64,000 nucleotides of DNA, from assembly GCA_029866005.1 (NCBI GenBank), contig JARXAE010000016.1, positions 40,382-104,381 of the forward strand, given 5' to 3'. Positions 41,982-51,298 of the stretch are shown here, one piece after another. The position numbers were made by a program, and so were the translations under genes. This stretch comes from Fimbriimonas sp. GTDB lineage: Bacteria > Armatimonadota > Fimbriimonadia > Fimbriimonadales > Fimbriimonadaceae. The notes beneath the pieces were generated by a model. It saw only the letters and a program-made list of their open reading frames with translations. It ran no database searches and was not told where the DNA came from. Every line of letters begins with the position of its first letter. Position 1 is the first letter of the stretch.

Positions 41982-43016
41982 ATGAGATTGATGCAATTTC
42001 CGGGGTTTTCAGTAGGGGACGTTAGGGTTGAAACGCCACTTGTTCTCGCCCCAATGGAGGACGTCACGTCGTTGCCGATGCGCCTCATTTGCAAGCGCAT
42101 TGCGAACCCGGGACTGGTTGTCACTGAGTTTGTTTCGGCGATGGCGATTCATCATGGGGCGGTCAAGACGCTGAAGAAGATGCAAATCCATCCCGAGGAG
42201 CGACCCTTATCGATTCAGATCTTTGGCTCGGAGCCTGAGGTGATGGGTGAGACAGCTCGCCTCTGCGAGGAGATGGGGGCGGATATTGTTGATATCAACA
42301 TGGGTTGCTGGGTGCCTAAAGTGTGCAAAACGGGTTCGGGCGCGGCCCTTCTGAAGGATCCGGTTCTGGCGGAAAAGATTGTTACTTCGGTGGTGAAGGC
42401 AGTCTCGATTCCGGTCACGGTGAAGGTTCGGGCGGGTTGGGACTACTCCCTGTTTGCCGCTCCTGACCTTGCGCTTCGGTTTCAGGATGCGGGGATTAAG
42501 ATGCTCACGTTGCATGCTCGATTCGCTAAACAGGGCTTTGAGGGCGAGGCTAACTGGGACCTGATTAAGCGGCTTCGGGAGTCGGTGACGGTTCCTTTGG
42601 TTGGAAATGGGGACGTGAAAACTCCGGAAGATGCGATCAAGATGCTGACGGAAACTGGGTGTGATGGGGTGATGGTCGGGCGCGCCGCGATCTCGAATCC
42701 TTGGGGGCTGGCTAGGATCGCCGCGGCGTTGCGGGGCGAAGAACTGCCGCCTGAGCCAACCATTGAGGAACGGATCGAGACTGCGCTTGAGCACGCCAGA
42801 TTACAGGTTGCTTATCAGCTTGAGCTGGGCTCGTATGAAGAGGCTCTTGAGCATCCCGAGCACTTGCAGAACGAGGGGTGGGCTATCCGGTCGCTCCGGG
42901 GTCAGTTGCCGATGTACATCAAGGGCATTCCGGGGGCCGCTCAGATTCGTGCGGAGTTGTATCAGGCAAACACAGTGGCGGATGTAGAGCAGGCTCTTAG
43001 CGTTCTCAAGACGTGA
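41982..43016 (+). CDS. dus: tRNA-dihydrouridine synthase (DusB-like)
   Basis: FMN enzyme reducing uridines in tRNA. VLAPMEDVTSLPMRLICKR, GLVVTEFVSA, the motif region VDINMGCWVPKVCKTGSGAALLKDP, VTVKVRAGWD, LTLHARFAKQGFEGEANWDLIKRL, and VPLVGNGDVKTPEDAIKML...CDGVMVGRAAISNPW are in family order. In most homologues the NMGC cysteine is followed by Pro; here it is Trp. The following segment also has K-T-G-S-G rather than the usual N-containing stretch. Length 344 is normal. Possible activity change is inference. Confidence 0.9.
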   Translation: MRLMQFPGFSVGDVRVETPLVLAPMEDVTSLPMRLICKRIANPGLVVTEFVSAMAIHHGAVKTLKKMQIHPEERPLSIQIFGSEPEVMGETARLCEEMGADIVDINMGCWVPKVCKTGSGAALLKDPVLAEKIVTSVVKAVSIPVTVKVRAGWDYSLFAAPDLALRFQDAGIKMLTLHARFAKQGFEGEANWDLIKRLRESVTVPLVGNGDVKTPEDAIKMLTETGCDGVMVGRAAISNPWGLARIAAALRGEELPPEPTIEERIETALEHARLQVAYQLELGSYEEALEHPEHLQNEGWAIRSLRGQLPMYIKGIPGAAQIRAELYQANTVADVEQALSVLKT

Positions 43017-43803
43017 CAACATCAACGAGCATTTCAAGCGATTCGCCGTTCCAATTATGCTTCCAACGCAAAACGGAAAGGATGTTTTCTTCAGTGCCCG
43101 CTCGTCCGATCTTGAGTACCTCTTCCCATACCGACGAAGCCTCTTTTTCAATCTGCGCGACCATAACCTGGGTGACCCTTGCAGTGCCGCCGACAACGTA
43201 GTGTTCGTCAGGTGTAGCGCCGCAAGCTCGCGCTACCTTTGACATGTCATTAAAGGAGAGACCATGAAACGACGGCCGGTGGTTTTTCAGAAGTCGCGAT
43301 TTCCGGTCAATCAGCGCGGTTAACTCGCCATGATCGCCACGCCACAGGTCGCGCAGACGTTCGAAGCCTTGTAGGGAGTAGAACCGGTCGCTATTAAGCC
43401 CCAGGACACTGTTGAGTAGGCCGGCGTCGAGCCATAGGAAGTCGCCAACCATCCGATGGGCTTCGACTTTTAGTCCAAGCTTGGAAAGATACACCTCAAC
43501 CAGTCGATCAAAACGGTACTGGGCGAGGTGTCTGTTCTTTGGATGCCATCCTAAATTCGTGTGATATGTACTTACCCAGTCCTTGTCGTTCCAAACGAGC
43601 TGCCGATATCGCTTCAGATCGTTGATCGTAATCGTTTGGGCTCTTTCAGAGAACAGCGAGGGCTCGTTGGTAAACACCAGGAGGTTGATGTTGAGGGTTT
43701 CTGCGAGCCGGTTAAGTAGATCCGCATAATAGCGAGAAACATCGCGGTCTGGGCGATAACCGCTGAAAACAGCACTTACGACCTGCATTTCCTTGGGGTT
43801 CAT
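43006..43803 (-). CDS. Probable HtrL/YibB (WlaTC)-like glycosyltransferase family protein
   Basis: Weak recognition. The order VVSAVFSGYRPDRDVSRYYADLLNRLAETLNINLLVFTNEP, then a metal/aspartate-like FLWLDAGLLNSVLG and a C-terminal VVGGTARVTQVMVAQIEKEASSVWEEVLK, resembles YibB-type proteins seen in LPS or capsule loci (WiDaG-like motif). No signal peptide. ATG 43803 is plausible; an ATG at 43839 would add 12 residues. Next to a divergent GT4 gene, which fits a surface-glycan role. Overlaps the dus 3' end by 11 bases. Confidence 0.5.
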   Translation of the reverse strand: MNPKEMQVVSAVFSGYRPDRDVSRYYADLLNRLAETLNINLLVFTNEPSLFSERAQTITINDLKRYRQLVWNDKDWVSTYHTNLGWHPKNRHLAQYRFDRLVEVYLSKLGLKVEAHRMVGDFLWLDAGLLNSVLGLNSDRFYSLQGFERLRDLWRGDHGELTALIDRKSRLLKNHRPSFHGLSFNDMSKVARACGATPDEHYVVGGTARVTQVMVAQIEKEASSVWEEVLKIGRAGTEENILSVLRWKHNWNGESLEMLVDVVTS

Positions 43804-43912
43804 CGCTTTCTCTTTGAGGAAACTCGCAGTCGAATGCATTTGATCGGCTACGCGAATATGGGTTATCGTGGAGTGGGTTGATGATACCAGAGGCTAAAAT
43901 TGGAAGCTTAGG

Positions 43913-44866
43913 ATGAAGATCATCTTTGTTGCCCATGGAAACGAACCCATTCCGCCAAACGGCTGGGGGGCGGTGGAACAGGTGATTTGGCAATATACGA
44001 TCCGCCTCCGTGGTCTGGAACACGAGGTGATCTTGGTGAATAAGAAGCGATGGGGCGCAATTTTCACGACGCTTTGGCACTGCCTAACCAAGCGAGTTGA
44101 CGTTGTCCACTGCCACGCAGAAAAGCCGATTCAGGTTCTGTCGCACTTCATCAGGTGGCCGCTTTTGGTTTCGACCATTCATCACCCGCTTAATCCCGAG
44201 AGCCTGGATAAATCCGAACTGAAGGCGTTGCGCCGTTGCAACCATGCACCATATCATTTGATCCTCAGGTCTGATGTTGCCCCCCTGATCAAGGAGCGAA
44301 ACCCATCGGCGATCTGCGAGGTCTTACCCAACGGAGTTGAAGTACGCGAGTTCAACACGACTGCGAGCGGTAATGGTAAGGCCGTTTTCATCGGCCGAAT
44401 TCAGGCGAGGAAGCGTCAGGACGATTGTGCAAAGATTCTTGCGCCAAGCGGAATCATTTGTGATGTTGTGGGCCCGGATTATGGTGAAATTGTGCCTTCG
44501 TCGGAGCTTCGCGAGCGAATGGTCGGGGCTTGGGATCGGGAGACGGTTCACGAACGACTTTGTGAGTACTCCTGTCTGATTCTTCTTTCAACTTCTGAGG
44601 GGCAGCCTCTGGTGGTTGTCGAGGCACTCGCGGCCGGGCTACCGGTTGTGATCTCACCTGCTTGTACCGGCAATCTTGACCTCTCTCAGCCCTTCATCTA
44701 CGTCGTGGAGAACGACGATCAGCTGATCCCTGCGGTGCAAAAGGCAATCGCCCAGCGTGACGAAATGACCGATCAAATCCGGGCTTACGCCGAGCAGAAC
44801 TTTGACTATGATTCACTGGTCCAGCGGTATCTGGCCCAGCTCCTAGCCTGGCGGGAAGTACAATAA
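43913..44866 (+). CDS. Family 4 glycosyltransferase
   Basis: GT-B glycosyltransferase. N-domain FVAHGNEPIPPNGWGAVEQVIWQYTIRLRGLEHEV (Gly-rich acceptor loop). C-domain: VLPNGVEVREFN, AVFIGRIQARKRQDD, and the donor-binding E-x7-E region LLSTSEGQPLVVVEALAAGLPVVIS. It is short for GT4 (317 residues). It precedes the proline dehydrogenase gene by eight bases, so the two may share a transcript without an obvious metabolic link. Confidence 0.88.
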   Translation: MKIIFVAHGNEPIPPNGWGAVEQVIWQYTIRLRGLEHEVILVNKKRWGAIFTTLWHCLTKRVDVVHCHAEKPIQVLSHFIRWPLLVSTIHHPLNPESLDKSELKALRRCNHAPYHLILRSDVAPLIKERNPSAICEVLPNGVEVREFNTTASGNGKAVFIGRIQARKRQDDCAKILAPSGIICDVVGPDYGEIVPSSELRERMVGAWDRETVHERLCEYSCLILLSTSEGQPLVVVEALAAGLPVVISPACTGNLDLSQPFIYVVENDDQLIPAVQKAIAQRDEMTDQIRAYAEQNFDYDSLVQRYLAQLLAWREVQ

Positions 44867-44874
44867 GGGGAGCA

Positions 44875-45828
44875 ATGTCGCTTGCCCGCTCTTTTATTCT
44901 CAAGACTTCTGCGCTTAAGCCGGTCGAGTCCATTGTTCGCAAATCGTTTTTGTTTAAGCCGCTGGTGACTCGGTTCATCGCGGGAGATTCGCTCGAGGAT
45001 GCGCTGAAAGCGTCCGAGGGAATTTTTCCAGGCGGGCAACGGATTTCGCTTGATTACCTCGGGGAAAACACCCATTCGGAAGCAGAGGCGCTTGCGGCTT
45101 GCGAGACTTATCACAAGATGCTTGACCGCATTGACACCGTGGGCAAAGTGAGCGAATGGAAGGCGAATCCAGTCGGAACAGAACCCCTCAATATTTCGAT
45201 CAAGCTCACTCAGTGCGGCCTCGACCAAGGCACCGAATTTGCCACTGAGAATTACCGCAAGGTCGTCGCTCGCGCGGCAGTGCAGAATAACTTCGTTCGC
45301 ATCGACATGGAGGCCAGCGAGTACACGCAGCGCACGATTGACATCGTGACCTCGGTGTTCCAGGAGTACAAGAACACGGGGACGGTGCTCCAGTCTTATC
45401 TTCATCGGAACGACGACGACGTCGATCTGATGATCGAAAAGCAAATCCGAACTCGCATTGTCAAAGGTGCGTATCTCGAGCCGTCATCGGTTGCTTTCCC
45501 CGAGAAATCAAAGGTTGATGAGCAGTATGTGTTGCAGGCAAAGAGGCTTCTATCGAAAGGCTTCTACCCTGCTATCGCCTCGCAGGATGAGGCGATCATC
45601 ACCGAGCTGAAGCGATACGTTGAAGCGGAAGGGATCGACAAGCAGTCGTTCGAGTTCCAGATGCTCCTTGGAATCCGGCGCGACCTTCAGAACTCGCTGG
45701 TGAAGGAAGGTTACAACGTACGGGTTTACGTCCCGTTCGGCGACCAGTGGTATCCGTACTTTACGCGGCGACTCGCCGAGCGTCCGGCGAACGCATTTTT
45801 CATCTTGAAACAGATGTTTCGGAAGTAG
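44875..45828 (+). CDS. Proline dehydrogenase
   Basis: FAD enzyme oxidising proline to pyrroline-5-carboxylate. Barrel motifs: ISLDYLGENTHSEAEA, ISIKLTQCGLDQG, FVRIDMEASEYTQRTIDI, VLQSYLHRNDDDV, RIVKGAYLEP, FEFQMLLGIRRDLQ, and the C-terminal VRVYVPFGDQWYPYFTRRLAERPAN, where the RxxRR-like arginines bind the substrate carboxylate. It is the monofunctional 317-residue form. No pyrroline-5-carboxylate dehydrogenase lies next to it. A strong RBS (AAGGGGAGC) precedes the ATG. Confidence 0.95.
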   Translation: MSLARSFILKTSALKPVESIVRKSFLFKPLVTRFIAGDSLEDALKASEGIFPGGQRISLDYLGENTHSEAEALAACETYHKMLDRIDTVGKVSEWKANPVGTEPLNISIKLTQCGLDQGTEFATENYRKVVARAAVQNNFVRIDMEASEYTQRTIDIVTSVFQEYKNTGTVLQSYLHRNDDDVDLMIEKQIRTRIVKGAYLEPSSVAFPEKSKVDEQYVLQAKRLLSKGFYPAIASQDEAIITELKRYVEAEGIDKQSFEFQMLLGIRRDLQNSLVKEGYNVRVYVPFGDQWYPYFTRRLAERPANAFFILKQMFRK

Positions 45829-45837
45829 ATCGGGAAT

Positions 45838-45871
45838 GTGGTCACTACTTTCGAAGAAAAGTAGTGACCAC
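45838..45871. terminator. Bidirectional hairpin terminator between convergent genes
   Basis: GTGGTCACTACTTT (45838-45851) and AAAGTAGTGACCAC (45858-45871) form a perfect 14-bp stem with a six-base loop. It lies ten bases after the proline dehydrogenase stop and just past the stop of the convergent pseudopilin gene. Confidence 0.8.
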
Positions 45872-45881
45872 CTCTGGCTCC

Positions 45882-46631
45882 TCAGAGAGGGCCGACGACC
45901 TGACCTCCGACACAAATTGTGTCGGAGGCCCCGTCGTAGAAAAGGGCATCGCCCTTGTTCAGCGCGTTCGGGTTGATTCCCAATGTGAAGTACACGTGAG
46001 AGGCCGTCAGGTACTTGACGTGCCCATCGGCATATGAGACGCTGGATCCGCCGCTATTCAAGTCGATACCGGTTCCTGAACCATGGCGCACTTTGACCGA
46101 TGCACAAGGGAGAGTGTACGGGCTGCCGCTTGGAGTATTTGCCCAAGCAACTCGTCCTCGGCGTCGGGCCCGCGGGCTGAAGTCATCAAATGTGCTGTCA
46201 GCTTGCATCGCAGTCCGAGCAGGTTCTGGAAGCGATGTGTGAACCGTCTGTGGAGTGCCGACGTTCGTCCAAAGATAGGTGTTCATTCCGTAGCCAACCC
46301 AGCCAAAGGTGCCCATGAAGGTGTTACGCTGCTGTTCCGAGATCATCTCCGAGCAGCCAGCGATTTGCTGATTTTTGATATAAGGCTGAAGAACAAACGC
46401 CCAGGTTGGGGCGCCGCTACTGGCCGAGCCAAAACGGGGCATGAACGTGTCATCGTAGTCGTTCATGTACATCATGGTTCCAAGTGAAAGCTGCTTGAGA
46501 TTGCTGATGCAGGTTGCCTTTTTTGCGGCGGCTTTAGCTTGGGCAAAAACAGGGAAAAGGATTGCGGCAAGGATTGCGATGATCGCAATGACAACCAGAA
46601 GTTCGATGAGTGTAAAGGCTCGGGATTTCAT
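45882..46631 (-). CDS. Type II secretion-like pseudopilin, DUF1559/H-X9-DG type
   Basis: Prepilin leader MKSRA cut before [21 protein letters not shown], then [40 protein letters not shown], the stereotyped start of these large paralogous families. A C-terminal [26 protein letters not shown] gives the ADGH signature. Residue -1 at the cleavage site is Ala rather than the usual Gly. It should depend on a prepilin peptidase and a GspF platform, such as those at 24-27 kb. Function of the globular head unknown. Confidence 0.92.
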   Translation of the reverse strand: MKSRAFTLIELLVVIAIIAILAAILFPVFAQAKAAAKKATCISNLKQLSLGTMMYMNDYDDTFMPRFGSASSGAPTWAFVLQPYIKNQQIAGCSEMISEQQRNTFMGTFGWVGYGMNTYLWTNVGTPQTVHTSLPEPARTAMQADSTFDDFSPRARRRGRVAWANTPSGSPYTLPCASVKVRHGSGTGIDLNSGGSSVSYADGHVKYLTASHVYFTLGINPNALNKGDALFYDGASDTICVGGQVVGPL

Positions 46632-46767
46632 AGTATTCAGGCAAAACTTTGTTTGCCTGTCAATTACAGCAGTGGATCGTTAAGGTGAGAGTGCCCAGCA
46701 AACATTAATAGCTGAACCTTAATGTCGAGCTACCAGATCGTTTGCAGGCTTTAATTTAGGCTAATTC

Positions 46768-47367
46768 TTATTGAGCAAATTGCTTCGGAAAGTTCAGCCC
46801 ATTGCGGTTCATGTCGGCCGCGCGTGCATGGCCATCAGCGAACGCGAGATTGAACTTGTACCCGTGACCACTTTTGATCAGTAGGGTTCCTTCTTCTTGA
46901 TCAATGGCTCGAATCGGATCCCGCAGGTAGGGGAGGTTCGCAGGGTCAGGGATCGCGGTGAGTTTGAAAGAATCGACTTTTCGGACGAATCGGGCGTATT
47001 CGATCGGGTGGACATAACTCATCTTCCCTGAACCTTCGATCCCCATAAAAACATCCCCTCTTAGTGACCGCGGCGTCTCGGGACAGTGCCAAACGTATTC
47101 AGATTTGATGTAGGGACGAACAGCATCAGCAAAAAATGTCTGACCCTCGACAGCTAGGCATGTTGTCACATAAGGCGGTGCCGATTCGGCGTTGTCTGCG
47201 GCGTACAATTGGACCGCAATACCGAACTGCTTAAGGTTGGAAAGGCAGGCCGCTTGTTTGGCCCTGTGCTTTGGTTGTCCACCAAATGACAGAATGACTC
47301 CAGCGAAAATGAGCAAGATGAAGGCTAGCCCAAACAGAGCACATCCCCCTTTTAATAAGTTCTTCAT
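46768..47367 (-). CDS. Pseudopilin-related H-X9-DG protein without a prepilin leader
   Basis: One N-terminal TM helix (LFGLAFILLIFAGVILSFGG) replaces the FTLIEL prepilin signal. After it comes HRAKQAACLSNLKQFGIAVQLYAADNAESAPPY, clearly homologous to the post-pilin region of the neighbouring gene. The tail HGYKFNLAFADGHAR fits H-X9-DG exactly. So it is a member of the family that has lost or exchanged the peptidase site and is probably membrane-anchored. ATG 47367 gives 199 residues; the frame opens earlier but adds unconvincing sequence. Confidence 0.78.
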   Translation of the reverse strand: MKNLLKGGCALFGLAFILLIFAGVILSFGGQPKHRAKQAACLSNLKQFGIAVQLYAADNAESAPPYVTTCLAVEGQTFFADAVRPYIKSEYVWHCPETPRSLRGDVFMGIEGSGKMSYVHPIEYARFVRKVDSFKLTAIPDPANLPYLRDPIRAIDQEEGTLLIKSGHGYKFNLAFADGHARAADMNRNGLNFPKQFAQ

Positions 47368-47415
47368 TTCGCCCTGGCTACCACAGGAGCGATTGGAAAC
47401 ATACAACCGCCGAGA

Positions 47416-48894
47416 TTAGTCTCCATCGTTTCCGCCGAAGGGGCTGCTGTAGTTGGGTGGTTCCTTCGTGATTTGAACATCGTGAGGGTGGCTCTCGCGG
47501 AGGGCGGCGTTGGTGATTTTCTGGAACTCGGCGTTATCTCTCAGTTCTAACAGATTCTCTGCCCCAACGTATCCCATTCCCGAGCGAAGTCCGCCGATGA
47601 GCTGGGCCATCGTGTCTTTGAGCGGTCCTTTGAACGGCACCCGGCCTTCGACGCCTTCGGGAACGATGACCGCGCCGGAATCCTTGATCTGCATATAGCG
47701 ATCGCTTGAGCCGGACTTCATTGCGCCTACTGAGCCCATGCCTCGGTAGACCTTGTAGGCTCGGTTTCGGAAGATTTCAACTTCGCCGGGGCTCTCTTCG
47801 CAGCCAGCGAACATGTTGCCCATCATGACGCAACTTGCACCGGCGGCGAGGCACTTGACGATATCTCCCGAGGAGCGGATTCCACCATCGGCGATGGTCG
47901 GAATTCCGAGCTTGTTGGCTTCGTCGGCACACTCGAGAACGGCGGTGAACTGAGGAACGCCGATTCCGGCGACGACTCGAGTGGTACAAATCGAACCGGC
48001 GCCGATTCCGACTCTTAGGCCATCGGCTCCCAGCTCAGCGAGTGCTCGAACGCCTTGAGGAGTCGCAACGCTTCCCGCGATCACTTTGAGGTCGGGGAGC
48101 TTCTCTTTCAGCATCTTGAGGCAGCTCATGACGCCTTTGCTGTGGCCGTGGGCGGCGTCGATGACGACAAAGTCGACGCCTGCATCGTGCAGAGCTTTCG
48201 ACCTTTCGTATGGCTCTCGGAGAGCACCGATAGCGGCTCCGACGATCAGGCGACCCTTTTCATCCTTAGTCGAAAGCGGGTGCTGCTGAACTTTAAGAAT
48301 GTCCTTGATGGTGATGAGACCCTTGAGGATTCCGTCGGAGTCGACGATTGGGAGTTTCTCGATGCGGTGCTCGGCGAGGATTTGCTGGGCTTCTTCGAGC
48401 GAGGTTCCGACCTTGGTCGTGACCAAATCCTTGCTGGTCATTCGCGTGGAGATCTTCTGGTTATAGTCGGTTTCGAAGCGGATGTCTCGGTTGGTGAGAA
48501 TTCCGACCAAGTGTCCCTCCGCGTCCACAACAGGAACGCCGGAGATGTGATATCTCTCCATGAGGTCGACAGCGTCCTGGATCAGGGCGTCGGCGGTGAG
48601 CTTGAATGGCTTGGTGATGACTCCGCTCTCAGAACGTTTGACGCGGTCGACTGCGGCGCACTGAGCGTCAATCGACATCGTTCGGTGAAGAACACCCACT
48701 CCGCCTTGGCGCGCCATAGCGATCGCCATTCGCGCATCGGTGACGGTATCCATCGGTGAGGACACGATGGGAACCCGAAGCCGAATTCCGGGCAGAAACT
48801 GGGTGGAGAGATCGACTTCTGAGGGGAGAACTTCGGTGTGCTGGGGAACCAGGAGTACGTCGTCGAAGCTCAATCCTTCCTTAAATGAAGCCAT
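47416..48894 (-). CDS. guaB: Inosine-5'-monophosphate dehydrogenase
   Basis: NAD-dependent first step of GMP synthesis. [17 protein letters not shown] start, two CBS domains at about 95-205 ([34 protein letters not shown]...[21 protein letters not shown]), catalytic Cys303 in [55 protein letters not shown], and [18 protein letters not shown]. Length 492 is standard. Monocistronic, divergent from galE. Confidence 0.98.
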   Translation of the reverse strand: MASFKEGLSFDDVLLVPQHTEVLPSEVDLSTQFLPGIRLRVPIVSSPMDTVTDARMAIAMARQGGVGVLHRTMSIDAQCAAVDRVKRSESGVITKPFKLTADALIQDAVDLMERYHISGVPVVDAEGHLVGILTNRDIRFETDYNQKISTRMTSKDLVTTKVGTSLEEAQQILAEHRIEKLPIVDSDGILKGLITIKDILKVQQHPLSTKDEKGRLIVGAAIGALREPYERSKALHDAGVDFVVIDAAHGHSKGVMSCLKMLKEKLPDLKVIAGSVATPQGVRALAELGADGLRVGIGAGSICTTRVVAGIGVPQFTAVLECADEANKLGIPTIADGGIRSSGDIVKCLAAGASCVMMGNMFAGCEESPGEVEIFRNRAYKVYRGMGSVGAMKSGSSDRYMQIKDSGAVIVPEGVEGRVPFKGPLKDTMAQLIGGLRSGMGYVGAENLLELRDNAEFQKITNAALRESHPHDVQITKEPPNYSSPFGGNDGD

Positions 48895-49025
48895 AGAAGA
48901 TTATGACATCGGCGCGGGATCGAGTGCGCGGTGCCGAGCCTGCTTTCGCCGACAATCTGAGACCTCTACCGGGTTAAGGCAACGATTCGTCGCCGATACT
49001 CTTCAAGGTAAGGTTTTGCTGTCCT

Positions 49026-50015
49026 ATGTCTAATTCAGTTCTGGTCGTTGGTGGTGCGGGTTACATTGGGAGCCATACCTGTAAGGCCCTGAAGGCGGCA
49101 GGATTTCTGCCGGTTGTCGTGGACAACCTGAGCGAGGGGCACGAGTGGGCGGTTAAGTTTGGTCCGCTGGAGCGAGGAGAAGCGGGCGACGCTACGTTCA
49201 TGACCGAGGTGATTCGCAAACATAAGCCAGTCGGTCTGATCCACTTTGCCGCAAACGCCTACGTTGGTGAGTCAGTTGCTAACCCGCGAAAGTACATCCA
49301 GAACAACGTTGTGGCGATGCATAACCTCCTCTCCGTCTGCATTGACGAAAACCTTAACAACGTTATCTTTTCTTCATCTTGCGCCACTTATGGAGTGCCC
49401 ACTCAGGTCCCTCTTGACGAAGAGCACACTCAACTACCCATTTCGCCTTATGGCGACAGCAAGCTCATTGGCGAAAAGATGTTGCATTGGTATTCAAATG
49501 CGCATCCTCTTCGCTACGTTGCCCTTCGCTACTTCAATGCAAGTGGCGCGGATGCCGACGGAGAGATTGGCGAGGTTCATGACCCAGAAACTCATCTCGT
49601 CCCTCTCGTGATCCAAGCCGCTCTGGGCATTCGGCCATCGATCAGCGTGTTCGGTACCGACTACCCCACGCCGGACGGAACCTGTCAGCGCGACTACATC
49701 CACGTCACCGACTTAGGAACCGCACATGTCGCAGCTCTTAGGTATCTGATTGAAGGTGGCGCGAGCACACGGATCAATCTGGGAAGTGGGAAGCCTATCT
49801 CGGTCAAGGAAGTGATCGATGAAGCAGCAAGAGTCATTGGACGAGAAGTACCCGTCGTCTACGGACCGCGGCGCGAGGGAGATCCCCCCGGCCTCTATGC
49901 GAACCCTCTCAAGGCCAAGGAAGTGCTGGGTTGGGAGTCCAAGCATAGTTCTCTGGAGAATATCCTTACCACCGCTTACCAGTGGGAGCTTCGAAGGAAG
50001 GAGCTTGGAATCTAA
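49026..50015 (+). CDS. galE: UDP-glucose 4-epimerase
   Basis: Interconverts UDP-glucose and UDP-galactose for glycan synthesis. Extended short-chain dehydrogenase: NAD loop VVGGAGYIGSHTCKAL, VFSSSCATYG-like IFSSSCATYGVP, catalytic YxxxK in ISPYGDSKLIGEKML, YFNASGADADGEIGEVHDPETHLVPLVIQAALG, and TPDGTCQRDYIHVTDLGTAHVAAL. Length 329 is typical. The stop abuts the ATG of a GT4 gene (TAAATG), so the pair probably supplies and uses a galactose-type donor. Confidence 0.97.
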   Translation: MSNSVLVVGGAGYIGSHTCKALKAAGFLPVVVDNLSEGHEWAVKFGPLERGEAGDATFMTEVIRKHKPVGLIHFAANAYVGESVANPRKYIQNNVVAMHNLLSVCIDENLNNVIFSSSCATYGVPTQVPLDEEHTQLPISPYGDSKLIGEKMLHWYSNAHPLRYVALRYFNASGADADGEIGEVHDPETHLVPLVIQAALGIRPSISVFGTDYPTPDGTCQRDYIHVTDLGTAHVAALRYLIEGGASTRINLGSGKPISVKEVIDEAARVIGREVPVVYGPRREGDPPGLYANPLKAKEVLGWESKHSSLENILTTAYQWELRRKELGI

Positions 50016-51230
50016 ATGAAAATCATCATCGTCAACGATAACGCCGTGATTTCGGGTGGAGCGACGAAATGCGCACTTCTGAGTGCCGAGCACCTTGCGG
50101 CGGCCGGACACGAGGTCCACTACGTCCACGGTCTTGAGGGCGTTGATCCTTACTTTGAGGGGCTGGGGACGATCAAGTTCCACTCACTTGGAAGACCCAA
50201 CACGGATATGACGATGAGGAAACTCATCGATCTTTCCTACCTTGATGCAACTTACAACAAGGTTCGGGAACTGATCGCATTAGGTGACCCCAAAAACACT
50301 ATCGTTCACTCGCACCTATGGAAGACTGGCGTCTCCCCGAGCTTTGTCAATGCGGCGATCGACGGCGGTGCCCATCTGCTCTGTTCTTTCCACGATTACC
50401 ACGTTGCCTGCCCCGCTGGACAGTTCTTCAACAACCAGACCCACGAAATTTGCACTTTGGAACCCGGTTCGGCGAAGTGCATCATGACCCACTGCACCCG
50501 CACCCGAACGATTCTTCCGAAGTGGGTTGAAGTCTATCGCTGGAGCGTCCAACGAGGACGAGCTGGTCTCCCCACCAAAGTGAAACACTTCGGTGTCTTC
50601 AGCCAAAAGAGCGTCGATGCATTTGGCAAGTATCTCCCTTCTGACGCGAAGTTGCATATGATGCACTATCCGATCCAAGCCGTTGAAGCACCAAGGGTCG
50701 ATGTGACGAAGAACCGACGCTTTGTCTTTTCTGGTCGCCTTTCGCTTGAGAAAGATCCTTCTGTGTTGATTCGGGCTGCGGCAAAGATCGACGCGGAACT
50801 GCGGTTCTTGGGTGACGGTCCCCTGATGAACCAGCTGAAAGAAATGAACTATCCAAAGGCGACTTTCGCGGGATGGATCAAAGGAGATGAGATTCTTGCA
50901 GAGATGGAGCAGGCACGCGCGATGGCGATCACTTCGATTTGGTACGAGGTTAACCCGCTTGCCCCGATTGAGGCCCTTGGCAAAGGGATCCCAGTCATCG
51001 CCAGTGACTGCACCTCCACCCTCTATGAAATTGAAGAAGGCGTGACCGGATTTGGTTTCAAACACCAAAACGAAGCCGATCTCGCTGAAAAAATGTCGTT
51101 GTTGCTGGACGACAATACCGCTGACCGGATGAGCAAGGCCGCTTATGATAAGTTCTGGGCAAAGCCCCCAACGGCGGAGAATCACGCAAAGCGGCTGATC
51201 GAGATTTACGAAGAGATGTTAGCGGGTTAG
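50016..51230 (+). CDS. Family 4 glycosyltransferase
   Basis: GT-B enzyme. N-domain IVNDNAVISGGATKCALLSAEHLAAAGHEVHYVHG, and in the middle FHDYHVACPAGQFFNNQTHEICTLEPGSAKCIMTHC, a Cys-containing loop often seen in GT4 proteins with a CPxG start. C-domain FVFSGRLSLEKDPSVLIRAAAKI, LRFLGDGPLMNQLKEMNY and the E-x7-E region IWYEVNPLAPIEALGKGIPVIASD. It directly follows galE, so UDP-galactose is a plausible donor (inference). Confidence 0.9.
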   Translation: MKIIIVNDNAVISGGATKCALLSAEHLAAAGHEVHYVHGLEGVDPYFEGLGTIKFHSLGRPNTDMTMRKLIDLSYLDATYNKVRELIALGDPKNTIVHSHLWKTGVSPSFVNAAIDGGAHLLCSFHDYHVACPAGQFFNNQTHEICTLEPGSAKCIMTHCTRTRTILPKWVEVYRWSVQRGRAGLPTKVKHFGVFSQKSVDAFGKYLPSDAKLHMMHYPIQAVEAPRVDVTKNRRFVFSGRLSLEKDPSVLIRAAAKIDAELRFLGDGPLMNQLKEMNYPKATFAGWIKGDEILAEMEQARAMAITSIWYEVNPLAPIEALGKGIPVIASDCTSTLYEIEEGVTGFGFKHQNEADLAEKMSLLLDDNTADRMSKAAYDKFWAKPPTAENHAKRLIEIYEEMLAG

Positions 51231-51298
51231 GTTCTGCGACTCACTGACGAACTCTGGAGCAACTTTCCCAACGAAACTGGGGCTAAACTGCCTGTATC

